A stretch of 57,006 bases of DNA, taken from positions 1-57,006 of the forward strand of contig JAFDDH010000004.1 in NCBI GenBank assembly GCA_019310975.1, read 5' to 3'. This document shows, piece by piece, positions 8,012 to 17,700 of this stretch. Source of the DNA: Deltaproteobacteria bacterium (GTDB lineage Bacteria; Myxococcota_A; UBA9160; UBA4427). Position 1 is the first letter of the stretch. The number at the start of each line of letters is the position of its first letter. The notes under the pieces were generated by a model that was given only the letters and a program-made list of their open reading frames with translations, did no database searches and was not told the origin of the DNA. Both the position numbers and the translations under genes were made by a program.

Positions 8012-9154
8012 ATGGGGCCGCTGGGTGGAATCAAGATCCTGGAGGTGGCCGGCATCGGGCCCGGGCCCTTTGCGGGCATGATGCTCTCCGACATGGGGGC
8101 GGACGTGATTCGGATCGACCGCGCCGATCGCGTGAAGGGTGGCGACCCGGCGCATCCGCCCAAGGACGTCCTGGCGCGTGGCCGCCGCAGTGTGGCGGTG
8201 GATCTGAAGCATCCGGAGGGCATCCAGACTGTGCTCTCGCTGGTCGAGCGGGCCGATGTCATCCTCGAGGGCTTTCGCCCCGGTGTGATGGAACGCCTCG
8301 GGCTCGGCCCGGAGGCCTGCCTGGCCCGCAATCCGCGCATCGTCTTCGGCCGCATGACGGGCTGGGGCCAGGAGGGGCCGCTCGCCACCGCGGCCGGGCA
8401 CGATATCAACTACATCGCGTTGACGGGTGCGCTCCACGCCATCGGGCGCCGCGGTGAGGCACCGATCCCGCCGCTCAACCTGGCCGGCGATTTTGGCGGC
8501 GGTGGCATGCTGCTGGCCTTCGGGGTGGTCTGTGCGTTGGTCGAGCGCGCGACATCGGGCCAGGGGCAGGTGGTGGACGCCGCCATGGTGGACGGTGCGT
8601 CGAGCCTGATGGCGATGATCTACAGCCTCAAAGCCATGGGGATGTGGCAGGGCGAGCGCGGAACGAACCTGCTCGACACCGGCGCCCACTTCTATGATGT
8701 CTATGAGACAGAGGACGGCGAGTACGTCTCGATCGGATCGATCGAGCCGCAATTCTACGCGCTCTTGCTGGAACACTCGGGGCTCGCGGGTGAGGACCTG
8801 CCGCCGCAGATGGACCGGACCGAGTGGGCCGGTCTCAAGCCGAAGCTGGCCGCCATCTTCAAGACGAAGACGCGTGCCGAGTGGTGCGACATCATGGAGG
8901 GCACCGACGTCTGCTTCGCGCCGGTGCTCAGCCTGGAAGAGGCGCCAGAGCACCCGCACATGAAGCATCGCGAGACCTTCGTCGAGGTCGCAGGTGTGGT
9001 TCAGCCGGCTCCGGCGCCGCGCTTCGATCGCACGCGCCCGGAGCTTTCGCGCCCGCCCTCACACGAGGGGCAGCATACCGATGAGGTGCTTGCCGACTTC
9101 GGATTCGCCGCAGATCGCATCGAGGCGTTGCGCGACAGCAAGGCGATTGCCTGA
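8012..9154 (+). CDS. CaiB/BaiF family CoA transferase, alpha-methylacyl-CoA racemase type
   Basis: A 380-residue protein of the family III CoA-transferase fold. It resembles alpha-methylacyl-CoA racemase: [20 protein letters not shown] at the N-terminus, [13 protein letters not shown] with the candidate catalytic His, [16 protein letters not shown] with the candidate Asp, and [19 protein letters not shown] with the downstream acidic residue. Racemases of this type epimerise 2-methyl-branched acyl-CoA thioesters so that beta-oxidation can continue, as in sterol and isoprenoid side-chain breakdown. The ATG at 8012 follows AGGAGG and begins [12 protein letters not shown], the usual family start; a longer frame from 7898 would translate the tandem repeat. 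It sits alone between slt and the SPFH gene. Confidence 0.87.
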   Translation: MGPLGGIKILEVAGIGPGPFAGMMLSDMGADVIRIDRADRVKGGDPAHPPKDVLARGRRSVAVDLKHPEGIQTVLSLVERADVILEGFRPGVMERLGLGPEACLARNPRIVFGRMTGWGQEGPLATAAGHDINYIALTGALHAIGRRGEAPIPPLNLAGDFGGGGMLLAFGVVCALVERATSGQGQVVDAAMVDGASSLMAMIYSLKAMGMWQGERGTNLLDTGAHFYDVYETEDGEYVSIGSIEPQFYALLLEHSGLAGEDLPPQMDRTEWAGLKPKLAAIFKTKTRAEWCDIMEGTDVCFAPVLSLEEAPEHPHMKHRETFVEVAGVVQPAPAPRFDRTRPELSRPPSHEGQHTDEVLADFGFAADRIEALRDSKAIA

Positions 9155-9287
9155 GCACTCTTGCCTCGCCCAGCGAATACCGCGTGGAGGGCGATTCACC
9201 CGGGCAGGTCGGCCGCCGGGGCGTTACATTTCGCCCTGACCGGCCGGTCCGATGCCCGGGCCTGGCCCCCGCCCGCGAGGAGGTTCC

Positions 9288-10169
9288 GTGAATCCCAAGC
9301 TTGTCGCCGTACTCATCGTCGCACTCTTCTTCCTTCTCTTCGGCCGCCAGTTCTTCCACCAGGTGCCCGCAGGTCACGTCGGTATCGCCACCTTCTTCGG
9401 CGAAGTGGAGGAGGATTCCTATCCCGAGGGCCCCCACTTTCCCGTCAATCCGCTGCTCGCCTGGTACGACATGGACGTGCGCGAGAAGACGACGATGCTG
9501 AAGGGTGTCGAGGTGCCGACACGCGACCAGTTGCTCACCAAGATCGACATCAGTCTCCAATACCGCCTCGACGCCTCGAAGGCGCCGAAGATCTATCGCG
9601 AGACCGGCGACGAGACCATGGTGGTGGCGGTGCACCTGATTCCGAAGGCCCGATCGCTGCTGCGCGAGATGGGTTCGCGAGTCGACCGCGCGGAGGACTT
9701 CTTTCAGGAGGAGACACGGGACCTGCTCGCCGTCGGGCTGACCGAGGGGCTCTCGGCGTACGTCGGGGAAAAGGGCATCCTGATCGACACGGTGCTGGTG
9801 CGCAGCATCAACCTGCCGACCGTGCTCGCCAACGCGATCGAGCAGAAGAAGGAGCGCGAGCAGGCCGTCGAGCGCCAGAAGGCGGAGCTCGAGCGCTTCC
9901 GCACCGAGCAGCTGCAGCAGGTGGCCGCCGCCGAGGCGGCCCGCTTGGCCTCCGAGGAGCAGTCGAAGCGTCAGCGCATCCTGGCCGACGCCAAGGCGTA
10001 CGAGATTTCGGCCATCAACAAGGCGATCAGGGGCAATCCCGCCTACGTGCAGCTCCAGGCCCTGGAGGCGCTGAAGGAGATGGCCAAGGACCCGGCCGCC
10101 AAGATCTACTTCATGGACTCGAACAGCACGCAACCGCTCCCGCTGATGCACATGGGCGAGCTGAAGTAG
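9288..10169 (+). CDS. SPFH/prohibitin-domain membrane protein
   Basis: A 293-residue protein. The GTG at 9288 is preferred because GAGGAGG lies just upstream; the ATG at 9252 has no such site and would add a Pro/Gly-rich leader. An N-terminal membrane anchor (about residues 5-18) is followed by an SPFH/Band 7 domain: VPAGHVGIATFFGEV, the strand-rich core, DQLLTKIDISLQYRLD, and VRSINLPTVLANAIEQK. A coiled coil (about 190-235, rich in E, Q, K and A) follows. Proteins of this type form large ring or cage oligomers at the membrane and often modulate membrane proteases. No NfeD or HflK/HflC partner is adjacent, so it acts alone or with distant partners. Converges on the MATE gene. Confidence 0.88.
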   Translation: MNPKLVAVLIVALFFLLFGRQFFHQVPAGHVGIATFFGEVEEDSYPEGPHFPVNPLLAWYDMDVREKTTMLKGVEVPTRDQLLTKIDISLQYRLDASKAPKIYRETGDETMVVAVHLIPKARSLLREMGSRVDRAEDFFQEETRDLLAVGLTEGLSAYVGEKGILIDTVLVRSINLPTVLANAIEQKKEREQAVERQKAELERFRTEQLQQVAAAEAARLASEEQSKRQRILADAKAYEISAINKAIRGNPAYVQLQALEALKEMAKDPAAKIYFMDSNSTQPLPLMHMGELK

Positions 10170-10216
10170 GCCGCCCTCTGCACACCGGCCGCGCCCTTTG
10201 CACCGCCGCGCCCTTA
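10170..10216. repeat. imperfect tandem repeat at a convergent gene junction
   Basis: The gap between the SPFH gene (ends 10169) and the MATE gene (ends 10214) consists of about two and a half copies of a unit close to GGCCGCGCCCTTTGCACC. The last partial copy supplies the TAA stop of the MATE gene on the minus strand. No hairpin terminator is evident. Confidence 0.5.
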
Positions 10217-11677
10217 CGCGCCGGTCGCCGCAGCGAATGGCTGGCGCGCCCGGGTCCAGCGCCCCGTCGCCACCCACGCACCCGTCAGCACGGTCCCGAT
10301 CGCCGTGCTGACGAACTGCGCGATGAAGAGTCCGTCGGGCCCCATGCCGCGTGTGCGTGCCAGGTAGAGCCCGAGCGGCAGCGAGATCAGCAGCGCGTTG
10401 CCGAGTGAGATCAGCATCGGCACGAAGACGTCGCCCGCGCCCTGCAGCGCGCGGAAGAAGACGAAGAAGAAGGCCAGCAGCGCGAACGAGCCCGCCTGCC
10501 ATACCAGCATCCGGCTGCCGATGTCGATGACCTCCTGATTCTGCGTGAAGAGCTCGAGAAAGGGCACGCGGTAGCGGTAGAGCAGGATCGCCAGCGTCCA
10601 CATCAGTGCGCCGTGGACCAGGATGCCGACTCCCATCGCCCGCCACGCCCGTCTCACGTTGCCCGCACCGAGCGCCTGCCCGACCAACGTGGCCACGGCG
10701 CCGGCGAGCGGGAAGCAGATTATCGGCCCCAGCATGCCCAATCGGAGGCCGATCGAGTAGGCGGCCTGCGCGCGCTCGCCGAAGTCCCCCATCACGCGGA
10801 TGAAGAAGACGGTGACCAGGAAGCCGCCGATCATCTGCAGCGCCGGCGGCCACGAGAGCTTCGAGATCTGCCGCACCACCTTCGGGTCGGGGCGCATATG
10901 TCGCATGCGCACGTGCACGCGGCTCTTGCCTCCGAAGAGCACGCGGCTCACCAGCGCGATCGAGCCCACCTGGCCGACGCCGATTCCCAATGCCACGCCG
11001 CTGATGCCGAGCGCCGGCATGCCGAGGTTGCCATAGATCAGCGCCCACTCGCCGAGCAGGGCGAGCCCGGTCTGCACCATGGCGATCAGAAAGGGCGTGG
11101 CGGTGTCGCCGGCGCCGTTCAGCATGGCGTTGAAGAGATTGATGAAGACGAAGCCAAAGTTCAGCAGAAAGACCAGCCGCACGTAGGGGACGCCGATCGC
11201 CAGCACCTCGTCGGAGACGTTCATGATGCTGAGCAGCTCGCGTGGGAAGAGCACACCCAGCGTGGCCACGCAGGTCGAGAAGGCGAGTCCCATCAGCACC
11301 GTCTGTCCAGCCACGTGGTCGGCCTGCTCGCCGTTGCCCTCACCGATGCTGCGCGCGATCAGGCCCTGGGAGCCGAAGCTGGCGCCCATGACGAGCATGA
11401 AGAAGAGCTGGCGCAAGGATTGGTTCGTGACCACCACGGCGGTCATGGCCTGCTCGCCGAGTCCGCTGACGAGCTTCAGGTCCACGAGCTGGAAGACCAC
11501 GCCGCCAAAGAGACTCGTCGCCATCAGCGGCAGCGCCAGAACCCCGAGCGAGACGAGCAGGTTGCCGCGGGTGTGGTCGCGGTCGCGCCAGCGGGCGAAC
11601 GCGCTCTTTGGGCGCGCCGGCGTCTCGGGCCGCTGGTCGGGGATCGTCTGCCTTGCGCGCTCCGGACCCGCTTGCAC
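10214..11677 (-). CDS. MATE family multidrug/metabolite efflux transporter
   Basis: A protein of about 487 residues with twelve predicted membrane helices in the MATE arrangement (two similar six-helix halves). Typical stretches are ALPLMATSLFGGVVFQLVDL in helix 1, GSQGLIARSIGEGN after helix 2 and LFNAMLNGAGDT near helix 5. MATE carriers expel cationic drugs or secondary metabolites using proton or sodium gradients. The frame is open far upstream, but that part is the antisense image of the XRE-cupin gene. The GTG at 11677, with GAGGG just before it, is the first plausible start and lies 11 bp after the XRE-cupin stop, so the two are probably one transcript with the regulator first. Confidence 0.88.
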   Translation of the reverse strand: MQAGPERARQTIPDQRPETPARPKSAFARWRDRDHTRGNLLVSLGVLALPLMATSLFGGVVFQLVDLKLVSGLGEQAMTAVVVTNQSLRQLFFMLVMGASFGSQGLIARSIGEGNGEQADHVAGQTVLMGLAFSTCVATLGVLFPRELLSIMNVSDEVLAIGVPYVRLVFLLNFGFVFINLFNAMLNGAGDTATPFLIAMVQTGLALLGEWALIYGNLGMPALGISGVALGIGVGQVGSIALVSRVLFGGKSRVHVRMRHMRPDPKVVRQISKLSWPPALQMIGGFLVTVFFIRVMGDFGERAQAAYSIGLRLGMLGPIICFPLAGAVATLVGQALGAGNVRRAWRAMGVGILVHGALMWTLAILLYRYRVPFLELFTQNQEVIDIGSRMLVWQAGSFALLAFFFVFFRALQGAGDVFVPMLISLGNALLISLPLGLYLARTRGMGPDGLFIAQFVSTAIGTVLTGAWVATGRWTRARQPFAAATGA

Positions 11678-11688
11678 GCCCTCGTCGC

Positions 11689-12309
11689 TCAGCCGACCCT
11701 CCCCTCGGCGTATTCGTGGCCAGGCAGCGAGGGGGTGCTGAAGAGGCCGCGCATGCCCCTTGGCAGCGTGCCGATGATGAGGAACTGGACCGGCTCGTCG
11801 CCCTCGTTCGACCACGAGTGGGCGAGCCGCGCCTTGAAGTGCAGCGTGGCGCCGGCCGAGAGCTCGTAGCGCGTGTCGTCGACGGTCACCGTGAGCGTGC
11901 CCGACTCGCAGAGCATCAGCTGCTCGCCATCGAAGCGGATCGAGCGATCGATGCCGCCCCCGGGCGGATGCACGACGCGCCAGGCTTCGCAGGCGGGGTC
12001 GACGAGATCGCCACCGATGCGCTCGATCTGCCCGCCCTTGCCATCGGGGAAAGTCTGTCGCTCGCCCTGCTGCTGGTGGACGACCTCGAAGCCATCGCCG
12101 TCGTCCTCGACGAACTCCGCCGGCCGGCGCCCGAGACCGTGCGCAATCTTCAGCAGGACCGCGATCGTCGGCACCATTTGCTGACGCTCGATCTTCTGGA
12201 TCGTGCTGGCCGCGACACCGCTGCGTGTGGCCAGGCTGGCCAGACTCCACCCCGCGTCGTCCCGCCAGGCTCGCAGGCGCTCTGCGACGCGCTTCAGCTC
12301 TTTGCTCAT
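11689..12309 (-). CDS. XRE-family transcriptional regulator with C-terminal cupin domain
   Basis: A 206-residue protein. Residues about 6-60 form an XRE/Cro helix-turn-helix (LASLATRSGVAASTIQKIER), and residues about 95-190 form a cupin barrel (LMLCESGTLTVTVDDTRYEL; HSWSNEGDEPVQFLIIGT). Regulators of this class sense small ligands in the cupin pocket and often control an adjacent transporter or amine/amino-acid pathway. It is encoded directly before the MATE gene on the same strand. Its upstream region holds two adjacent 12-bp tandem duplications, which may be its own operator. Autoregulation plus ligand-triggered export is the simplest reading, but this is inference. Confidence 0.88.
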   Translation of the reverse strand: MSKELKRVAERLRAWRDDAGWSLASLATRSGVAASTIQKIERQQMVPTIAVLLKIAHGLGRRPAEFVEDDGDGFEVVHQQQGERQTFPDGKGGQIERIGGDLVDPACEAWRVVHPPGGGIDRSIRFDGEQLMLCESGTLTVTVDDTRYELSAGATLHFKARLAHSWSNEGDEPVQFLIIGTLPRGMRGLFSTPSLPGHEYAEGRVG

Positions 12310-12324
12310 CTTCGGATTCCGCTC

Positions 12325-12371
12325 GGCTCGGTACTAGGCTCGGTACTAAAGGGGGGACAAAAGGGGGGACA
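12325..12371. promoter_or_regulatory. two adjacent 12-bp tandem duplications upstream of the XRE-cupin/MATE operon
   Basis: GGCTCGGTACTA is repeated exactly at 12325-12336 and 12337-12348. AAAGGGGGGACA is repeated exactly at 12348-12359 and 12360-12371, sharing one base. Both pairs lie 16-62 bp upstream of the regulator's ATG. Just beyond, CGATAG...CTATCG (12377-12394) forms a small hairpin over the Nudix stop codon. Confidence 0.55.
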
Positions 12372-12388
12372 GTTCACGATAGCGCTCT

Positions 12389-13027
12389 CTATCGCCAGGC
12401 GAAGACCGGCTGCTCGTAGTGGGCTACACGCGTGCGCTCACCCCGGAGGACCACCTCGCGCAGCTGGTACAGGATGGCGGCCGTCGGTGCGTGGATGTCG
12501 GCGTTCAGCATCGTGATGGGGACGGAGATCACCGGCCGGTCGCTCTCGGGGATGCTGCGAAGGCGCGGCACCTGCGGCTCCTCGAGCGCGACCAGCGGCA
12601 CACGGTAGACGGCGGCCACCTCGATCGGGTCGGGGTGCAGCGCCGCCTCGGTGCCACCCCACACCACCACGGGGGTGATGACGAAGCCCGAGCGCGTCGC
12701 GTAGTCGTCCAGCAGCCCGAGCACGTTCTCGGGCGAGACGCGCAGCCCCACCTCCTCGTCTGTCTCGCGCAGCGCGGCCTCCGTGGCAGTCTCGCCGGGC
12801 TCGAGCCGGCCGCCCGGCAGCGCCCACTGGCCGGCGTGGTCCTTCATGCGCGCGGCCCTGCGGGTGATCACGAAGCAGGCGTCACCGGCCTCATTCGCCA
12901 CCAGCATCAGCGCAACGGCCGCATGCGTGAGGCCTTCGTCCACCAGCGGATGGCGTTCGAAGCCGTCGAGATTGGCTAGCATGCGCCCTCGCAGGCCGTC
13001 GTCCATGATGAGCCGCGGGGCCGACAT
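12389..13027 (-). CDS. Nudix hydrolase, CoA-pyrophosphatase-like
   Basis: A 212-residue protein with a complete Nudix box at about residues 73-95 (G-x5-E-x7-RE-TD-EE-x-G-L). The preceding sequence RAARMKDHAGQWALPGG resembles the CoA-pyrophosphatase branch (NudL/NUDT7), in which HAGQ and PGG flank the box. These enzymes cleave CoA and acyl-CoA esters to 3',5'-ADP and 4'-phosphopantetheine derivatives using magnesium held by the box glutamates. The substrate is inferred from family resemblance only. It starts 34 bp from the divergent alpha/beta hydrolase gene and is followed, after 79 bp, by the XRE-cupin gene. Confidence 0.85.
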   Translation of the reverse strand: MSAPRLIMDDGLRGRMLANLDGFERHPLVDEGLTHAAVALMLVANEAGDACFVITRRAARMKDHAGQWALPGGRLEPGETATEAALRETDEEVGLRVSPENVLGLLDDYATRSGFVITPVVVWGGTEAALHPDPIEVAAVYRVPLVALEEPQVPRLRSIPESDRPVISVPITMLNADIHAPTAAILYQLREVVLRGERTRVAHYEQPVFAWR

Positions 13028-13061
13028 CGCCCCAGCATAACGCGCACAGAGAGGATTCTAC

Positions 13062-13961
13062 GTGGCCGACGCCGGCGGGCTGCCCGCGGACGTAGAGCGG
13101 CGCCGCCTCGCCCTTCCCGAGGCGGGCGTGGAGATCGCACTGCTCGATTGGGGCGGAGAGGGCCCGCTCGCGCTGCTCCACCATGCCAACGGCTTCTGTG
13201 CTGCGCTGTGGGCGCCGATCGCCGAGGCGCTGCGAGATCGCTTCCACGTCGTGGCGATGGATGCGCGCGGCCACGGTGACTCGTCGCTCCCATCCGAGCG
13301 CCCGCCCGAGGAGGCCTTCGCCTGGCCGGTGATGGCGGCCGACTTGCGCGCGGTCGCTCTGACGCTGCTCCAGGAGACCGGGCATTCACAGATCGCATTG
13401 GGGCTCGGGCACTCCTTTGGCGGCACCCTCACACTGGCCGCGGAGAGCGCGCATCCCGGCTTGTATCAGCGGATCGTGATGGTCGACCCCGTACTGCGCT
13501 CGCCCGAGGACATCGGGGCCCTCGCCGGGTCGACTGCTGGCGATTTGCTGGCTGAGCGCGCGCGCGTGCGTCGCCATGTCTTTCCGAGCCGCGCCGAGGC
13601 GCGCGCCCACTTCGCCGCACGCGAACTCTTCAAGAGCTGGACGGATCGCGCCCTCGACCTCTACGTCGAGGAAGGCCTGCTCGAGCGACCCGACGGGCAG
13701 CTTGCGCTCAAGTGTCCCGGCGCTGTCGAGGCCGCCATCTTCGAGGGCTCGGGCTTTCAGGGGGTGTGGGAAGGCGCATCGGCGGCGCGCGCGCCGGCGC
13801 TCTTCCTGTGGGCCAAGCGCGGCAACTTCTCCCGTGCCACATATGAGCAGCTGGCCGAGCGCATGCCCGGTGGCGTCGTCGAGACCCTCGACGCCGGCCA
13901 CCTCGTCAGCATGGAGCAGCCGCAGATCGTGGTGGACGCAGTTCGCCGCTTCTGCGCCTAG
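13062..13961 (+). CDS. alpha/beta hydrolase
   Basis: A 299-residue protein. The oxyanion region is LLHHANGF, the nucleophile elbow GHSFGG places Ser118, and the C-terminal DAGHLVSME provides the catalytic His. The GTG at 13062 is supported by AGAGAGGA upstream. The order of motifs is that of MhpC-like esterases and epoxide-hydrolase relatives, with no feature that fixes the substrate. The C-terminal four bases overlap the convergent glycosylase gene, so the two stop codons interlock. The Nudix gene is divergent with only 34 bp between starts. Confidence 0.88.
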   Translation: MADAGGLPADVERRRLALPEAGVEIALLDWGGEGPLALLHHANGFCAALWAPIAEALRDRFHVVAMDARGHGDSSLPSERPPEEAFAWPVMAADLRAVALTLLQETGHSQIALGLGHSFGGTLTLAAESAHPGLYQRIVMVDPVLRSPEDIGALAGSTAGDLLAERARVRRHVFPSRAEARAHFAARELFKSWTDRALDLYVEEGLLERPDGQLALKCPGAVEAAIFEGSGFQGVWEGASAARAPALFLWAKRGNFSRATYEQLAERMPGGVVETLDAGHLVSMEQPQIVVDAVRRFCA

Positions 13962-14584
13962 CGCTTCGCCTTGCCCGCTCGCCACGGGCTGACCCAGGGA
14001 TCGTCCTTTGCGTAGAAGCGAAAGGGCAGGTCCGCGGCCCGGCTGATGCCCACGCGCGGCCCGGTCACGACGGGCGCCTGCGACTCACTCGGATGCGGGG
14101 CGTGCACGCGCAGCGTTCGGCCGACGACGCTGCAGCCGTCGTGCTCCAGGCCGAGCCCGAAGGCTTGGGCGAGACGACCGGGCCCGCTTGCAATGATGCA
14201 ACCCTCGCAGTCCGCGGCGAGGCCGCGGTTTTGTCGCATGATGTCCACACCCTGCAGCGGCTCGACGGCGCGCAGCAGCACGGCCGCCGCCGACCCCGCC
14301 GGCTCGCAGACCAGGTTCACGCAGGTATGGATCCCGTAGCTGCGGTAGCTGTAGAGCCGGCCGGGTGGCCCGAACATGCTGCGATTGCGCTGGGTGGGGC
14401 CGCCGTGGGAGTGTGCGCTCGGGTCCGTACCATCGCCCAGATAGGCCTCCACCTCGACCAGACGCCCAGCCAGCGCTGCGGCGCCCGCGAGCTCGTGCAC
14501 CAGTACGCAGCCCACCAGATCCCGCGCCACTTCGAGGCAGGGACGCGCGAAGAATCTCTGCGGAAGGCGGCGGCCGAGTCGCAT
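13958..14584 (-). CDS. 3-methyladenine DNA glycosylase (AAG/MPG type)
   Basis: A 208-residue protein matching the AAG/MPG family over its full length. It has CLEVARDLVGCVLVH, then VEVEAY with the catalytic Glu (about residue 46), the intercalating-tyrosine region GRLYSYRSYGIHTCVN, and ASGPGRLAQAFG. The enzyme removes alkylated purines and hypoxanthine by base flipping and starts base-excision repair. It ends within four bases of the convergent hydrolase and starts 170 bp from the divergent sucA gene. No damage-response box is visible in that gap. Confidence 0.92.
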   Translation of the reverse strand: MRLGRRLPQRFFARPCLEVARDLVGCVLVHELAGAAALAGRLVEVEAYLGDGTDPSAHSHGGPTQRNRSMFGPPGRLYSYRSYGIHTCVNLVCEPAGSAAAVLLRAVEPLQGVDIMRQNRGLAADCEGCIIASGPGRLAQAFGLGLEHDGCSVVGRTLRVHAPHPSESQAPVVTGPRVGISRAADLPFRFYAKDDPWVSPWRAGKAKR

Positions 14585-14754
14585 GGATCGAGCCTAACGC
14601 GGTTGGGCGGCGCGTGGTCCACGGCGAATACGAAATCAGACCACGTCGACTCGAGGAGGGGCGCTGCGAGGCCGATGACGGGTATCATGCCCCGGCTTCG
14701 GCTTGCTTCGCGACCGCACGGCCGTGCGGGGCCGGGGCGAAGAGGAGCCCAGCG

Positions 14755-17700
14755 GTGAGCGAGCGCGCAGAGGAACCGTCCGGCAACCGTCCGGTGGGGG
14801 TCGGCGCAAGGCTGGACGCCGAACCGGAAGAAGAAACAGAAGAAACAGAAGAATCAGAAGAATCCGAACAACCAGCCGAAGAAGAAGAAGAAGTGCTCGA
14901 GCCCGGCTCGGTCTTCTACCCGAGCTTCGGCATCAACGCCGGTGCCGTGGAGGAGATCCACGAGCGCTACCAGGTCGATCCGGGCTCGGTGGACGGCAGC
15001 TGGCAGAGCACCTTCGCGGCCGCGCCCAGCGCGCAGGCGTCGGTGCGTTCGGCGCCGGTCGCGCGGGCGTCGCGGGACAGCCGGAGCGCGGCGGACCTCG
15101 CCTCCACGAGCACGCTCACACCGACGCTCAGGCCCTCGCCCCACGCCGCGGCTCCGTCGACTGTGTCGACCGCCGACCCGGACCCGGTTCTCGGCCTGCA
15201 GATGGCCGATCGCTATGCACGCGTACTGCGCCTCATCCACTTCTACCGCGCGCGCGGTCATCGCGTCGCCAACAGCGATCCGCTCGGCGGCCAGTCCACC
15301 TACTTTCCCGAGCTGGATCCGGCCCACTACGGATTCGGGCACGACGACATGCAGACGCGCTTCATTACCGGGGATCTTCCGGGCGGCTCCGTGCAGACCC
15401 TGAGCGAGATTCTCAGTCGCCTCGAGCGCACCTACTGCGGGACGATTGGCGCCGAGTACACCCACGTGCAGGATCCGGGCCGCAAGGCGTGGCTGCGTGA
15501 GGTCATGGAGGAGAGCCAGAACACCCCCAGCCTGAAGACCGCCGAGCGTTTGCGGATCCTCGAGCACCTGACCCGCGCCGAATCCTTCGAGCGGTTTTTG
15601 CACACCAAGTTCCTGGGCCAGAAGCGCTTCTCGCTCGAAGGCGCCGAGACCGTCGTTCCCATGCTCGATGCGGTCATCGAGTGGTCGCCCGGGCTCGGCA
15701 TTCGTGAGATCGTGCTTGGCATGTCGCACCGCGGCCGCCTGAACGTGCTGGCCAACGTGCTCGGCAAGTCCCGCGCGGCGATCTTCTCCGAGTTCGAGGA
15801 CAATCCGCTCATCACCTCGCCCTTTGGCTCGGGCGACGTGAAGTACCACAAGGGCTACTCGACGGATCGCTTCGTGCAGACCGGCGAGCGCGTGCATCTC
15901 ACCCTGACCTCCAACCCATCGCATCTCGAGGCCGTCAATCCGGTCGTGGTCGGCCGCGCCAAGGCCAAGCAGGTGCGGGCGGGCGATCGCGAGGGCGAGA
16001 CCATCCTGCCCGTCCTGCTGCACGGTGACGCCGCCTTCGCGGGCCAGGGCATCGTGGCCGAGACGCTCAACCTCTCGCAGCTGCGCGGCTATTCGACCGG
16101 CGGGACACTCCACATCGTCATCAACAATCAGATCGGATTCACGACGACGCCCAATGAGGCACGCTCGACGCTCTATTGCAGCGACATCGCGAAGATGATC
16201 CAGGTGCCGATCTTCCACGTCAATGGCGACGATCCCGACGCGGCGGTGCACGTCATCAAGCTCGCCCTGGCGTACCGGCAGCGATTTGGCGACGACGTCG
16301 TAATCGACATGGTCTGCTACCGCCGCCACGGTCACAACGAGGGCGACGAGCCCGCCTTCACGCAGCCGCGCCTCTACTCGAAGATTCGCCGTCGGTCGTC
16401 GGCACGTGCCCTCTATGCGGAACGCTTGGAGGAGGAGGGTGCGATCGATGGCGAGCATGCCAAGACCGTCATGCAGACCCAGAATATCGAGCTCTCCGAC
16501 GCGCTCGCCTCGATCGGGTCGCGCCCGCCCGGGCCGGACGAGCCCTACGAGCCGCGCGGGCGCTGGACCAACTACTCGCGCACCAAGCCCGAGGAGTCGA
16601 TCGACACCGGTGTCCCGGTGGAGCGCCTGGCGCAGATCGCGGAGGGGATCGGTGCACTGCCCTCGTACTTCAACGTGCACCCCAAGCTGAAGGGGTTGCT
16701 CGACAGGCGCGGCAAGACGATCGCCGAGGGCATGCCGATCGACTGGGCGATGGGCGAGGCGCTCGCGTTCGGGAGTCTGCTGATCGAGGGTACGCCCGTA
16801 CGGCTCTCGGGTCAGGACAGCTCGCGCGGCACCTTCAGCCAGCGCCATACGGTCCTGGTCGACCAGGAGAGCGGCGAGGAGTATGCGCCGCTCGACCACC
16901 TGAGTGACACCCAGGGCCGTTTCGAGGTCTACGACAGCCTGCTCTCCGAGGCGGCCGTGCTCGGCTTCGAGTACGGCTACAGCCTTGCGGATCCGAGCAC
17001 GCTGACGCTCTGGGAGGCGCAATTTGGCGACTTCGTGAACGGCGCCCAAGTCATCATCGACCAATTCATCACATCCGCTCACGTCAAGTGGGGGCGGATG
17101 AGCGGACTCGTCATGTTGCTGCCCCACGGCTATGAGGGGCAGGGTCCAGAGCACAGCAGCGCGCGCATCGAGCGCTTCCTGCAGACCTGCGCCGAGGACT
17201 CGATTCAGGTGGTCAACTGCACGACACCCGCGCAGTACTTCCACGTGCTGCGGCGGCAGATGCGCCGCAACTACCGCGCTCCGATGGTGATCTTTACGCC
17301 CAAGAGCCTGCTGCGCTCGCCCTCGGCGACGTCGCGGGCAAATGAGCTCTGCAGCGGTCGCTTCCAGCCCGTAATCGACGATCCGGTCGCCGCGGCTCGA
17401 CCGGGTTGCGTCGAGCGGGTGCTCTTCAGCTTCGGCAAGGTCTACTACGAGCTCGTCCAGGAGCGCGAGGAGACCCTTGGCGAGGCCGGTCTTGGTCGTG
17501 TCGCCCTGGTGCGCATCGAGGAGCTCTATCCCTGGCCCGAGAACGAGCTGCGCAGCGTGCTCGAGCGCTACGCCGACGCGAAGCGCGTCTTCTGGGTCCA
17601 GGAGGAGCCACGCAATATGGGCGCCTGGACATTCGTACGCGAGCAGCTGCCCGAAATACTGCCCTCGGCCACTCCGCTCGAGTATGCGGGCCGTGCGGCT

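Noticed and set aside
5579-8968. Very long minus-strand open frame over the lytic transglycosylase and racemase-type genes
   Set aside because: It is antisense to two well-supported genes, has no family motif and has the skewed Arg/Ala/Gly/His composition of a GC-rich shadow frame.
11678-12250. N-terminal extension of the MATE frame
   Set aside because: This part is the +1 image of the XRE-cupin gene on the same strand and has an Arg-rich nonsense composition. A fused regulator-transporter is not supported.
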